DNA from: an uncultured Synergistales bacterium
GTDB lineage: Bacteria > Synergistota > Synergistia > Synergistales > Aminobacteriaceae
Length of the DNA stretch: 64,000 nucleotides
Direction: 5' to 3'
Assembly (NCBI GenBank): GCA_905233725.1
Contig: CAJOEM010000003.1
Span: forward strand, 43,148 to 107,147
Shown here: positions 1 to 10,450 of the stretch, in pieces
Position numbering within the stretch: the first letter of the stretch is position 1
How the letters are laid out: every line of letters starts with the position of its first letter
Made by a program: the position numbers and the translations under genes
Notes under the pieces: model-generated
What the model was told of the DNA's origin: nothing
Seen by the model: only the letters and a program-made list of their open reading frames with translations
Databases searched by the model: none

Positions 1-161
1 AGTTCGTTCCAGCGATTATTCCAGGCTAGTTCGGCTTTGCACGGCGCGTTTATGTCACGTTGATCCACGGCGTTAATATCATTCGGCTGCCTGTGAATCG
101 TGAACTTCTCGCCATCAAACGAAACGGACGAACCATCATCAAACGGAATGTACACTCGCAT
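1..161 (-). CDS. 5' end of a CDS running off the left window edge (MRVYIPFDDGSSVSFDGEKFTIHRQPNDINAVDQ...)
   Basis: Open frame on the minus strand from ATG at 161 to the window edge; co-directional with downstream genes; no family recognised. Confidence 0.45.
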   Translation of the reverse strand, partial: MRVYIPFDDGSSVSFDGEKFTIHRQPNDINAVDQRDINAPCKAELAWNNRWNE

Positions 162-170
162 GTCTCACAC

Positions 171-653
171 CTAAACTTGAACTTGAACCGGGATCTTCGA
201 ACTCATCACGAAAGCGTCTTCCCCGTTCGAATAATATCCAGAAATAATCGACTCTTTCCTGAACGAAAATTTCTCGTAAAGCGCAATCGCTGCGAAATTC
301 GATTTTCTAACACGCAGCTTTATACGTTTATAGCGCAAATATTCCGCACAGTCACTCACTGCAAAAATTAATTGCGTGCCAATGCCCATCCTGAAATAAT
401 CCCTATGAACTATCAGAGCCATCAGCACGCCGCATTTCTTCACGCCATGTTCGCAGCCAAGCACCGCGTATCCCAATAAAGGAGCTTCCAACGTCGTCGC
501 GAAAGCCCCTATATACGAGACCTCATCAATCGAGTTATTATTCAAGTCGTCCTCGATTATGTCATCAGACCAGGGATTAAGAATCTGCGAATTTATTTCC
601 AGGACTTGTGAGAGATTTTCTGGCGTGAGAAATTTTATATCAGCTACGTACAT
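171..653 (-). CDS. GNAT family N-acetyltransferase (RimI-like)
   Basis: 160 aa ORF; GNAT-like pattern (ALIVHRDYFRMGIGTQLI... LRVRKSNFAAIALYEKFSF). Confidence 0.8.
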   Translation of the reverse strand: MYVADIKFLTPENLSQVLEINSQILNPWSDDIIEDDLNNNSIDEVSYIGAFATTLEAPLLGYAVLGCEHGVKKCGVLMALIVHRDYFRMGIGTQLIFAVSDCAEYLRYKRIKLRVRKSNFAAIALYEKFSFRKESIISGYYSNGEDAFVMSSKIPVQVQV

Positions 654-675
654 GCAAAATATTCATGCAAAATAT

Positions 676-1962
676 TTACATGCCCTTCACAATCGTCTGA
701 GATCTATCTTGTCCAACGCCAATCAAGCCAATCGGTGTCTTCAAATTCTGCTCGATATACTTGATATAAGCCTGAGCGTTTGCCGGTAATTCTTCGACGT
801 TCTTGCACCACGAAATATCCTCGTTCCAACCCGGCAGCGTCTCGTAAAGCGGCGTGATCTCACTCAGCATGCGCATATCTGTCGGCCACGTGTCGAATCT
901 CTCGCCGTTATGCTCATAAGCGACACAGACTTTTATATTTCCCATGCCGGTTAAGACATCAAGTTTCGTCAATGCGATCACGTCCGCGCCGTTCAGTTCC
1001 ATCGCGTATTTTAACGCAGGCATGTCCAGCCAGCCGCAGCGTCTTGGTCTACCCGTAACAGCGCCAAATTCTCCGCCGTTCTTGCGCAAAGTCTCGCCAA
1101 CTTCCGTGAAATCTTCCGTCGGGAATGGACCTTCACCAACTCGCGTCGTGTAAGCTTTCACAACTGCAATCGTTCGCGTCAAATCTCTGGGAGCAAGTCC
1201 AGTGCCTGTGAACGCACCTGCAGCTGAAGTCGATGAACTCGTAACATACGGATACGTCCCGTGATCAATATCAAGCAGCGCAGCCTGAGCACCTTCGAGT
1301 AAAATATGCTTGCCATCATCAACCGCCTGACGCAACAACGCTCGAACATCAGCAACGTATGGCTTCAGAGCTTCTCCCCAATTTTTCGCCGGCTCGTAAA
1401 TCTCATCGAACGGCAACGGGCTGTGATTATACAATTTCGTGATCAGCGAGTTCTTCTCTTCAAGAACATAACTCAATCGCTCACGCAGCAAATCCGCGTC
1501 CAACAAATCCTCAATTCTTAAACCCGAACGCGAATACTTGTCAACGTAACACGGACCAATGCCACGGCCAGTTGTGCCGATTTTACGAGTTTTGCCTCGT
1601 GCTTCTTCCTGTAATTTATCCAGCAGCTTGTGATACGGCATGACTACGTGTGCGTGCGGACTGATTGCTAATCTCGCGCGATCCTGTCCTCTGGAATACA
1701 GCTCCGAAGTTTCCTTCAAGAATTGCTCCGGATCAATAACAAGACCATTCCCAAGAATGCATAATTTCCCAGGATAAAGCATTCCAGACGGCAGCAGCTT
1801 GAAAACAACTTTCTGACCATCAGCCACGACCGTGTGACCGGCATTTGCACCGCCCTGATAGCGCACAAAAACATCAACATCAGAGCCGAGTACGTCAACA
1901 ACTTTGCCTTTACCTTCGTCGCCCCATTGTGAGCCGACCAAAAGATCTACGTTTTTACTCAA
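676..1962 (-). CDS. purA: adenylosuccinate synthase
   Basis: 428 aa; GSQWGDEGKGKVVD, GGANAGHTV, GTTGRGIGPCY, VAVVKAYTTRVGEGPFPTE motifs. Confidence 0.98.
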   Translation of the reverse strand: MSKNVDLLVGSQWGDEGKGKVVDVLGSDVDVFVRYQGGANAGHTVVADGQKVVFKLLPSGMLYPGKLCILGNGLVIDPEQFLKETSELYSRGQDRARLAISPHAHVVMPYHKLLDKLQEEARGKTRKIGTTGRGIGPCYVDKYSRSGLRIEDLLDADLLRERLSYVLEEKNSLITKLYNHSPLPFDEIYEPAKNWGEALKPYVADVRALLRQAVDDGKHILLEGAQAALLDIDHGTYPYVTSSSTSAAGAFTGTGLAPRDLTRTIAVVKAYTTRVGEGPFPTEDFTEVGETLRKNGGEFGAVTGRPRRCGWLDMPALKYAMELNGADVIALTKLDVLTGMGNIKVCVAYEHNGERFDTWPTDMRMLSEITPLYETLPGWNEDISWCKNVEELPANAQAYIKYIEQNLKTPIGLIGVGQDRSQTIVKGM

Positions 1963-1987
1963 GATTAAATCTACAACTCCTTAAAAA

Positions 1988-3193
1988 TTATTTTCTAAAA
2001 TTCTTCTTGACTTCCTGAATTGCTCGCTGCAACTGCACATCGTTCGAGATATTTCGATCCGGCTCTCCCTTGACTTCAATATCAGGCGAGAGTCCAACAT
2101 GATCAATCACAACTCCCGACGGCGTGTAATATCTTGCAATAGTAACATAAAGTCCAGAACCATCAGTCAACGGGAACAAAGTCTGCACTGAGCCTTTGCC
2201 GAAACTTTTCTCGCCGATTAATTTCGATCTGCCACGATCGCGCAATGCACCCGCGACAATTTCCGACGCACTCGCACTGCCGCCGTTGATTAAAACCGTC
2301 ATCGGCATATCCGTCATGAATAGCGATTTATCGACGCTATACTTTTCATTCGCACGCTCAGAACGACCGCGAGTTTCGACAACCGGACCGTCCTTCAAGA
2401 ACATGCTGACGATTTTAACCGACGCATCAAGCAAGCCGCCGCCGTTATTTCTTAAATCCAGAATCAATGCCCGTGCGCCTTTACGTATCATTTCACGCAA
2501 CGCACTGCGCGCCTCTTGATCCGTGTTATGCTTGAACTGTGTGAGCTTCAAATACGCAATATCATCCGAGAGCATCTCATACCTGACACTCTTGAGCTTG
2601 ATAATCTCACGCGTAATCTTGAACTCAAGCAATTCTTCCTCGCCTTCACGACGCACCCAAACCGTAACTTGTGTGTTAGGCTCACCGCGCAATTTCTGCA
2701 CAACTCGATCCGAAGTCCAGCCCAAAACCACATCGTCATTCACTTTCACGATATGATCTTTCGCTTTCAAACCTGCTTTTTCAGCCGGAGAATCTTCCAT
2801 TGGGGCTATGACAAGAATTTGCCCGTCACGCTCGCCGATATACATTCCCAAGCCGCCGTAATGACCTTCGAGTTCAATCTCTTCATCTTTGAGCTGCGAT
2901 GGCGAAACGAATCTCGTATACGGATCTTTCCATGCTTCGACCATTCCGCGCGCTGCACCGTAAAGCAAATCGTCCTCAGAAGTTTCTTTTTGGTCAGCGT
3001 CAACCTGATAATTCTCGATAATATAACGAATCTGGCGCAACAACCATAGTGATCTCACCGGCGAAATATTAAACGGCGAAATCCGATTGAAATCAGCTTC
3101 CGAAAAATCCGCAGCCAATGCACACGCAACAAATCCGACACTCGCAATTAATATTACAACAGCAATTTTTCTTAAATAACGCAATTTATTCAA
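1988..3193 (-). CDS. S41 family C-terminal processing peptidase with PDZ domain
   Basis: PDZ segment (PMEDSPAEKAGLKAKDHIVKVND) plus S41 core (LRNNGGGLLDASV; GSASASEIVAGALRD; GEKSFGKGSVQ); N-terminal signal/TM. Confidence 0.95.
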   Translation of the reverse strand: MNKLRYLRKIAVVILIASVGFVACALAADFSEADFNRISPFNISPVRSLWLLRQIRYIIENYQVDADQKETSEDDLLYGAARGMVEAWKDPYTRFVSPSQLKDEEIELEGHYGGLGMYIGERDGQILVIAPMEDSPAEKAGLKAKDHIVKVNDDVVLGWTSDRVVQKLRGEPNTQVTVWVRREGEEELLEFKITREIIKLKSVRYEMLSDDIAYLKLTQFKHNTDQEARSALREMIRKGARALILDLRNNGGGLLDASVKIVSMFLKDGPVVETRGRSERANEKYSVDKSLFMTDMPMTVLINGGSASASEIVAGALRDRGRSKLIGEKSFGKGSVQTLFPLTDGSGLYVTIARYYTPSGVVIDHVGLSPDIEVKGEPDRNISNDVQLQRAIQEVKKNFRK

Positions 3194-3229
3194 ACACCTG
3201 CCTCCGAAAAATTATAGCAAATACACAAA

Positions 3230-4522
3230 TTATTTTCGCAAGAAATTCATGGGATTTTGCGCAGAACCGTTCTTTCTGACTTCGAAATGCAACGCGAAAT
3301 CTGAATCCGTCCCGGAATTTCCAACGCGCCCGATCACAGTCCCGGCATTAACTACGCTGCCTTCACGAACCGACGTTGAACTCAAATGTGCGTACACAGT
3401 CGATAAATCGCCGCCATGATCGATTATTACAACCTGACCAAATCCACGCAGCCAGCCTTGATATAAAACTTCACCTGACGCAGCAGCCTTCACCGGTGTT
3501 CCAGATGCGGCTTTAATATCAATTCCTGAGTTAAAAATCTTTGTCTTAAACGTTGGATGAACTCTCGAACCGTACGGAACTGAGACGCTGCCGTTCACTG
3601 GCCAGGATAATCTCGTGGGAGCTGTGCCGGAATATGACGCAGCCGGTGTAGCTTGCGTATTCGAGTTGGACTTCGTGTTAGATTTCGCGTTCGATTTCGT
3701 ATTTGTCTTTGTGTTAGTCTTCGTGACGTTTGGACCGTTCATGACGATTCTTGTCTGACTGGATGCCTGAGCTTGAGCAGCTTTCTTTTTCTTCATGAGC
3801 GAGTTTATCTTGTTGCCGACTTCCCTCTGAGCGGCGACTAATTCCGCGGCAGCAGTTTCAGCCTTTTTCTGCGCACTCTGAACATCTTTCAACAACGCGT
3901 CCGTTTGCTTGATATTATTATCATACTCAGCGCGTTTTTTCCTCAGCTCGTCCGTCTGCTTCTGAATTTGCCTGCGATCACGTTCGAGTTCTGACTTAAG
4001 CGCCTGTAACTGACTCTGCTTATTCAGCAATTCCGCCAAAACCGCCTGATCCTGAGCTGCAAATCTATTCAGCAAGTACGCCGTGTTCAAAGCATCATGC
4101 GCATCTTCTGAGAACAAAAGCAAACTCAGACTATTTTCCGGCGGCGAATATTTATACATGTCCGTCAATCTCGCACTGAGCATTTGCAACATGAGCTTAA
4201 TATCACGTTCTATGTTCGCAAGATTCTGGTTTAAACTCGCCATCGACGTATGCAGCTTGGAATTTTCGCGCTCTAACACATCAATTTTCTCCTGTGAATC
4301 GCTTGCACCACGCTTTAATTTGCCGAGTTTGCCAAGTAGCGTCTGCGATTGCTTGGACTTTTGCTTGATAATCGTGTTATATTGCTGAATTTTCTTGTCA
4401 ATATCTTTCTTGTTGCGCTGCTGTTTCTTGATCTGCGAGTCAATATTCGCTCCGAACGCAAGTCCAAAAAACATAATCACGATCATAATTACGCTGAAAA
4501 AAACTCTCGAAATCTTTCTCAT
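3230..4522 (-). CDS. EnvC-like murein hydrolase activator (coiled coil + M23 peptidase domain)
   Basis: Signal peptide, long coiled coil, C-terminal M23 (GSRVHPTFKTKIFNSGIDIKAASGTPVKAA..HGGDLSTVYAHL). Confidence 0.9.
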   Translation of the reverse strand: MRKISRVFFSVIMIVIMFFGLAFGANIDSQIKKQQRNKKDIDKKIQQYNTIIKQKSKQSQTLLGKLGKLKRGASDSQEKIDVLERENSKLHTSMASLNQNLANIERDIKLMLQMLSARLTDMYKYSPPENSLSLLLFSEDAHDALNTAYLLNRFAAQDQAVLAELLNKQSQLQALKSELERDRRQIQKQTDELRKKRAEYDNNIKQTDALLKDVQSAQKKAETAAAELVAAQREVGNKINSLMKKKKAAQAQASSQTRIVMNGPNVTKTNTKTNTKSNAKSNTKSNSNTQATPAASYSGTAPTRLSWPVNGSVSVPYGSRVHPTFKTKIFNSGIDIKAASGTPVKAAASGEVLYQGWLRGFGQVVIIDHGGDLSTVYAHLSSTSVREGSVVNAGTVIGRVGNSGTDSDFALHFEVRKNGSAQNPMNFLRK

Positions 4523-4556
4523 TCGAACTATCTAAACCTCCTCGAAAAAAAATTAA

Positions 4557-5768
4557 TCACTTCATATATTTCGCAGGATTCTCAGGCGTTCCGAAAACTC
4601 TGACTTCAAAATGCAAATGATAACCTGTTGTATTGCCAGTCTTGCCAACTCGCGCTATTGCTTGACCTGATTGCACAACTTGACCGGTTTTCACGAGACT
4701 TGCTGACAAATGCCCGTACAAAGTCGAATAGCCTCTGCCGTGATCCAGAACAACAACTCGACCGTAGCCGCGCATCCAGCCGTCATAAATCACTTCTCCA
4801 GCAGCCGCAGCTTTAACCGGAGTTCCATTCGGTGCAGCAATATCTATTCCTGAGTGCAAAATTCTGCGCTTCAAAATCGGGTGATTCCTGTAGCCGTAAT
4901 TGCTCGAAATTTTCCCTTGAACCGGATGAATAAATATTTTCTTGCCAGCGCCACTACCTGAAAGCGAGATATAAATTTTCTGTTTTCGTTCTGCATCGCG
5001 TTTTTTCTGCAGTGAGGCGATTAATACACCGGCTGCTTTCTGAGCTTGTTCGGCTTCACGTGCTGCTTTTTCTGCCAGAGCCTTCTTTTTCTGAATGCTT
5101 GTGATGAACGCGTTCGTCTCTTTAATGCTCTTATTATATTTATCGCGCTGAGTTTTCACAGCCTGAGTTTTCTCGCGCAATTTCGCCTGCTGGTCGTCCA
5201 TCGTGCGTTTCGACAAATCCAGATTCTGCAACTTAGCGTACAACTGCGACAAAATTTCCTCGTCACGATCATTCACACGCTTGAGCAAATACGCCATCTC
5301 TGCCGCCTCAAAAACACTACGCGACGCAAATAACGTGCGCATTTCACTCGATGACCTGTACTTGTACATATCCAGCAAAATTCCGCGCATCTTCTCAGTC
5401 AACTCGTTAATCTTGACCTGCTCGTCCCGAATATTCACGTTCAAGACATTAATATTATCCTGAATCTTCTCATTCTGCAGCTCCAGAACCGTAAGCTCCT
5501 GACGCGCCATCGACTCGTCCTGTTGCAGCGTGTTTACTTTCGTGAGCAATCCCTCGACTTTTACGCCCATTTGCTTAATCTGGGTCTTGTACTCCTGAAT
5601 TTGCTTTGTCAAATCGCTACGTTTTTTCTCTTCGGCAGCAATTTTCGCATCAATCGTCTGAGGCTGAGTTTTTGCTTTAACCTGAGTTTTTTTCGCGGCA
5701 GCCCCGAATGCTACACACGGCAGAATAAGCAAGATTAACGCAACTAATATCGTTTTATTATTATTCAT
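4557..5768 (-). CDS. EnvC-like murein hydrolase activator, second tandem paralogue
   Basis: Same architecture as the neighbouring gene; M23 segment GYRNHPILKRRILHSGIDIAAPNGTPVKAAAAGEV...HGRGYSTLYGHL...HLHFEVR. Confidence 0.9.
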   Translation of the reverse strand: MNNNKTILVALILLILPCVAFGAAAKKTQVKAKTQPQTIDAKIAAEEKKRSDLTKQIQEYKTQIKQMGVKVEGLLTKVNTLQQDESMARQELTVLELQNEKIQDNINVLNVNIRDEQVKINELTEKMRGILLDMYKYRSSSEMRTLFASRSVFEAAEMAYLLKRVNDRDEEILSQLYAKLQNLDLSKRTMDDQQAKLREKTQAVKTQRDKYNKSIKETNAFITSIQKKKALAEKAAREAEQAQKAAGVLIASLQKKRDAERKQKIYISLSGSGAGKKIFIHPVQGKISSNYGYRNHPILKRRILHSGIDIAAPNGTPVKAAAAGEVIYDGWMRGYGRVVVLDHGRGYSTLYGHLSASLVKTGQVVQSGQAIARVGKTGNTTGYHLHFEVRVFGTPENPAKYMK

Positions 5769-5782
5769 GCTAATTATTCATG

Positions 5783-6679
5783 CTAAAGCGGCTTCGTAAT
5801 CGCGTTAATAAATCTCGTGACGATTAAATAGCTGCAAACCCATCCCAAAGTTGCGCCAAATCCCGCGAGCAATAAGCAAAATCTGATTATAATATTCCGA
5901 TCCGTTATCAAACTCGACGACAAGAACGACAAGCTATTCTGCAACAATACCGTCCCAGGGAAATACGCAGCAATTATTCCGCCGCCAGCAAGTAACGCTC
6001 CGAGTAAAGCCAACAACGTTCCTTCGAGAACAAACGGTGTAGCAATATACGCACGAGTTGCGCCGACTAAGTACATGATGCCAATCTCATCACGGCGCGA
6101 ATAAAGCGAAATATGAATCGTGTTATAAACAACCAACGCCGTAATTATAACCGAAAGCACGAACATAACTAACGCAGCTCTCGACGAAACACTCGACAAC
6201 GCCGAAATTCTGCGCACGACCATTCCTGCGTAAACTACATCGTCAACTTCAGGCATTTCCTGCAAATTTTCAACCAGTGGCTCAACATCAACAGCATTGT
6301 TCACGTGAATCTCGAAATTCCACGGAATCGGATTATCCCCGAGCATGTCCAAAGCACGAGACTGCGAGCCCATCTTTTCCTGCAATTTCGCCAGAGAATC
6401 CGACGGTGAGAAAACTTTCACGTTAGCTACTCCGGGCAAAGTCTTAATCTCAGCTGTGATTTTCTCGACATCAATCGTATTATCGCGCTTCAAATACGCC
6501 TGAACGACTAATTCACTCTCAAGTTTCGAAAGCAAGTTCTCAAGATTCAGCGAGAACAGCGTCGTAACTCCCAAAATCCATAACATTACGCCGGCAGTGA
6601 TAAGCGTCAATAATCCCAAAACCCAATGATGCGTTATTAATCGCCACGTGTCGCGTAACACATATTTAAACGCAGTCAT
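5783..6679 (-). CDS. ftsX: cell division protein FtsX (permease-like)
   Basis: FtsX topology, MYLVGATRAYIATPFVLEGTLLALLGALLAG; adjacent to ftsE. Confidence 0.95.
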   Translation of the reverse strand: MTAFKYVLRDTWRLITHHWVLGLLTLITAGVMLWILGVTTLFSLNLENLLSKLESELVVQAYLKRDNTIDVEKITAEIKTLPGVANVKVFSPSDSLAKLQEKMGSQSRALDMLGDNPIPWNFEIHVNNAVDVEPLVENLQEMPEVDDVVYAGMVVRRISALSSVSSRAALVMFVLSVIITALVVYNTIHISLYSRRDEIGIMYLVGATRAYIATPFVLEGTLLALLGALLAGGGIIAAYFPGTVLLQNSLSFLSSSLITDRNIIIRFCLLLAGFGATLGWVCSYLIVTRFINAITKPL

Positions 6680-7362
6680 TACACCGTATAACCTCCTCTT
6701 TGCTCATCGCGAACTAATTTGCCCTCGTCGAGTTCAAGCACACGTTGGCGTGCAGCGTTCACTATGCTTTGATTATGCGTTGACATTATAACCGTAGCGC
6801 CTGCAGAATTTATGTCAAATAATATTTTCATGACATCGGCTGCCGTATGAAAATCAAGATTTCCCGTTGGCTCATCCGCTATGAACAGCGACGGGGAATT
6901 TGCCAACGCTCGCGCAATAGAAACTCTCTGTTGTTCTCCGCCGGATAATTGCGCAGGTTTCATGTGCCTTCTGCGCCACAATCCGACACGGTTAATAACT
7001 TCTTTGGCACGATCCTCAACAACTGAGCGCGGCATAGACATAGCTTCCATAACGAACGCGATATTCTCGAAAACCGTCAAACTCGGAATCAGCTTGAAAT
7101 CCTGAGCAACTAATCCAACATCGCGCCTGTAATACGGAATGTCTGCCTTGCGCATTTTTCGCAAATTCACGTCGCCAATCTCGACAACGCCCTTCGTCGG
7201 CAAAATCTCGCGCGTCATTAATCTAAGCAGCGTAGATTTCCCAGAGCCAGTCGCGCCAATCACGAAAACAAATTCGCCCTGTTCAATCTTGAACGAAACA
7301 TCAAGCAACGCAGCAATATCAGGTTCGAAAACTTTCGTCACACCCGAGAATATAACTTTCAT
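6679..7362 (-). CDS. ftsE: cell division ATP-binding protein FtsE
   Basis: ABC ATPase, GATGSGKSTLL, LSGGEQQRVSIARAL, FIADEPTGNLD. Confidence 0.97.
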   Translation of the reverse strand: MKVIFSGVTKVFEPDIAALLDVSFKIEQGEFVFVIGATGSGKSTLLRLMTREILPTKGVVEIGDVNLRKMRKADIPYYRRDVGLVAQDFKLIPSLTVFENIAFVMEAMSMPRSVVEDRAKEVINRVGLWRRRHMKPAQLSGGEQQRVSIARALANSPSLFIADEPTGNLDFHTAADVMKILFDINSAGATVIMSTHNQSIVNAARQRVLELDEGKLVRDEQRGGYTV

Positions 7363-7364
7363 GT

Positions 7365-8327
7365 CTAGCTCACGTCCTCTCCTTTCTTGTATTTCAGACG
7401 CTCTCTCACGGCCTGGTCAACTTCATATGCTCCCCAGAGCGCGAGAATCATGTCCTGAATATTTGCGCGCCTGCTCTCGAATTTTTTCCAAAGGTCAAAT
7501 TTCACGTACTGCCACATGAAAAACGCCCCAGCCTCATCAAAGCCGAATCTCGCCAAAACAAGCCAGCCCGAGTTCGGATTATATATTCTCACCGGAGAAA
7601 CTTTCTGGTTCAAGGCTCTCTCAATATCATCACGCGAAAATTCCAGTTCGTTAATCTCGCGCATGATTTTCTCATCGGGCATTTCAAGAATCGAAAACCA
7701 AATCCGGAATCCAGAATCATTTTCAAAATCGCCATCGTGATTCTGCGCAAGATAATCTTCAAATACGTCATGAAATTTCGTCCAACGTTCAATCTGCACG
7801 ACGTGTTCCATTTCGTTGCGAACCATAGCAAATCTAACTGCCCAATATATCTTGAACAAAAGCGGATTTTCTCCCAGCATCGACATAAATTCACGCTCGT
7901 CTGCTCTTGCAAATTCCCGCGTTAAAGCTTGTCCCGAAACATAATTGCTGCTCTTCAAAATCGACTGCAATATCAAAACCGTCGAAAAATGTTCCCCGGG
8001 TGGCTCCATCTGCGAATATAATTCCCGATTCAGCTCATTCACTGTCTTGCTCGACAATATAATCTGCTCGCTCAAATTCTCAGACGATGCCGGCAAACAC
8101 AAATTCTCGCCATCATACAGATTCACGTCCGTAATTTTCTGATTCTCCGGACAATATACCCATTTCGGAGTTTTTGAAAAAGTTTCCGTCCCCAATAAAT
8201 ACTTATTCCTCGGCAACAGCAGCATCACCGACGGGCTATCAGGTAACTTCAGACCTTCTGGGATATTATCCGGCGGCAACTGTGCTAGACTTCCGTTTGA
8301 CATCAGTTCAAGTAACAATTTTTTCAC
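7365..8327 (-). CDS. uncharacterised protein, ftsE-adjacent
   Basis: 320 aa ORF in tight spacing with ftsE; no family recognised. Confidence 0.8.
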   Translation of the reverse strand: MKKLLLELMSNGSLAQLPPDNIPEGLKLPDSPSVMLLLPRNKYLLGTETFSKTPKWVYCPENQKITDVNLYDGENLCLPASSENLSEQIILSSKTVNELNRELYSQMEPPGEHFSTVLILQSILKSSNYVSGQALTREFARADEREFMSMLGENPLLFKIYWAVRFAMVRNEMEHVVQIERWTKFHDVFEDYLAQNHDGDFENDSGFRIWFSILEMPDEKIMREINELEFSRDDIERALNQKVSPVRIYNPNSGWLVLARFGFDEAGAFFMWQYVKFDLWKKFESRRANIQDMILALWGAYEVDQAVRERLKYKKGEDVS

Positions 8328-8361
8328 CCCAGTCTATATATTAACATCTCAGCTTAACATC

Positions 8362-9327
8362 TTAACGCTGCAAAAATCTCTCGATCAATATTCCGTTTCT
8401 CAATCCGTTAATACTCACCGTGCAGAAACACTCATGTCTCGAACGCGCAAAATTCTTCAGGATCTCATGCACTATGCACGCGCTTCCCAAAATCACGTCC
8501 GCACGATTCGCCGGCAAGCCGATTATATTCTGACGTTCCCTCAAAGTTAATGACGAGTACAATTCTATCTGACGCCTGACATCTCGCTGAGTTATGCGCA
8601 TTCCGTGTAAATTCGACGGCATGAATATCTCGTTCGCACTTTTCACTCCAGCCATCGCGACAACTCCGCCGCCAACTCCGATAATTTTCACCGGTTCAGG
8701 ACTCTCACAAAGATTTTGAATGCCGTATTCGTGCAATTTCTCAGCAATATATTCCAGAGCCTGAGTAATATTTCTGCGCTTGATTATCTCCTGGTTCGCG
8801 AAAAATTTCTCCGTGATATTCACCGCTCCAATCGAGACACTCGTAACTTTCTCAATCTTAGAGCCGCGTCCGAAAACAAATTCCGTGCTGCCTCCGCCGG
8901 AATCAAACATCACGATATTATCATCTTCACTCTTGCTTATATCATGAATCGCACCCAGCCACGAGTATTCAGCCTCTTCTTGACCCGACAAAATCCGGAT
9001 ATTATAGCCCGTCTCTTCACGAACCGCGTTCAGAAACTCCTCCGAATTATCAGCCGCACGCAGCGCCATCGTGCCGACAAGAATTATCTCACTCGCATGA
9101 CGAGCCTGTGATACCATCTTTTTTATCGCGTCAATCGTCTTGACAAAATTCTCGCGCTTGAAATTCTTCCCCTGAATATCACTCAGCACGAACCTTCCCA
9201 ATTTCGTAACTTCTGTCTCATCACGAATTATCAACAATTTCCTTTCGCCACTGAGACGACCGATTCGCATTTTCACCGAATTGCTGCCAACGTCTATTAC
9301 TGCAATATTTCCGCTAAACTCACTCAT
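8362..9327 (-). CDS. Ppx/GppA family phosphatase
   Basis: AVIDVGSNSVKMRIG; FDSGGGSTEFVFG; GVGGGVVAMAG motifs. Confidence 0.93.
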   Translation of the reverse strand: MSEFSGNIAVIDVGSNSVKMRIGRLSGERKLLIIRDETEVTKLGRFVLSDIQGKNFKRENFVKTIDAIKKMVSQARHASEIILVGTMALRAADNSEEFLNAVREETGYNIRILSGQEEAEYSWLGAIHDISKSEDDNIVMFDSGGGSTEFVFGRGSKIEKVTSVSIGAVNITEKFFANQEIIKRRNITQALEYIAEKLHEYGIQNLCESPEPVKIIGVGGGVVAMAGVKSANEIFMPSNLHGMRITQRDVRRQIELYSSLTLRERQNIIGLPANRADVILGSACIVHEILKNFARSRHECFCTVSINGLRNGILIERFLQR

Positions 9328-10450
9328 CTCGACGCTTTATTCCCTCCTGAATTACGAAAAAGAACGCTGTAACCGGAATCGTAAATAATAATCCTAACGT
9401 GCCCGCCAAGCTCTGAATAATTTCCTGTCCAATATACGGGTCATTCAAAATTCCTGCGATATTCACACCGCCGCTGGATATTAACACAGCCATCGGCAAC
9501 GAACTGCCAATATACGCCAATATCAGCGTGTTAATCATACTGCCTAAAACTTCATTGCCAACGTTCAGACCTGCCAGCAATAATCTATCCAACGGGATCT
9601 CCGGGTCATAATCAACAAATTCTGACATCGAAGCCGTGATCGAAACTCCAACATCAAGCACTGCTCCAATCGCTCCGACCATGATCGACGCAAGCAAAAT
9701 CCCGCGCATGTTCAAGCCGGGTAAAGTCGAAGCTAACAATGCTGCACCTTCTCCGCCAAGACCGTTCAACTGCCAGGCATAAACGACTATCATGCCAACA
9801 GCAAATCCGCAAAATACTCCGCCAAGACTTCCCAATAACGCGACGAATCTATATCGCGAACGGCGAACTACGCAAAGAATCGTCAGCGTCGAAATTATAA
9901 ACACGCTCGCCATCGACAGCATAACCGGAGACCAGCCCTTCACAATTAACGGGATCATCACGAATATCAAAATCCCAATCGACGCGAATAATCCTAACAC
10001 TGCGTATAATCCAGATCTGCCAGTAAGCAATATCACCGTCAGAAAAACTCCGACAATAAACGCTCCGACTTCAGGCACTCGAAACGCATCTGAAACCGAA
10101 TATTGCAGCGTGCCGTCTTCAAACACGTCCCAAATCAGCAAATATTTTTTCCCGACGACTATATCAACGCCCATGTTCTCAAGGCGTGAAACCGTGATTT
10201 TCTGCACATTCGAATTCGGATTCGATAGCGGCGAAATTACAATCTCACGCTCAAACACGCGATAATTATCTTTCCCTGAATCCGTGCCTTCGAGAATTTT
10301 CTCATGTTCATCATTGGCTGCGAGAATTTCAACAATTATCGATTCCGTATTACTCCACTTGCGAATTACGACATAACTCAGCGCGTAATAAAACATAATC
10401 GACACAGCCGTCGCAATCATAAGCTTAAAAATAATTTTCCCGATTTTCAT
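9320..10450 (-). CDS. YibE/F family membrane protein
   Basis: Multi-TM protein; GAIGAVLDVGVSITASMSE..., GNEVLGSMINTLILAYIGSSLP typical of YibE/F. Confidence 0.88.
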   Translation of the reverse strand: MKIGKIIFKLMIATAVSIMFYYALSYVVIRKWSNTESIIVEILAANDEHEKILEGTDSGKDNYRVFEREIVISPLSNPNSNVQKITVSRLENMGVDIVVGKKYLLIWDVFEDGTLQYSVSDAFRVPEVGAFIVGVFLTVILLTGRSGLYAVLGLFASIGILIFVMIPLIVKGWSPVMLSMASVFIISTLTILCVVRRSRYRFVALLGSLGGVFCGFAVGMIVVYAWQLNGLGGEGAALLASTLPGLNMRGILLASIMVGAIGAVLDVGVSITASMSEFVDYDPEIPLDRLLLAGLNVGNEVLGSMINTLILAYIGSSLPMAVLISSGGVNIAGILNDPYIGQEIIQSLAGTLGLLFTIPVTAFFFVIQEGIKRRDE

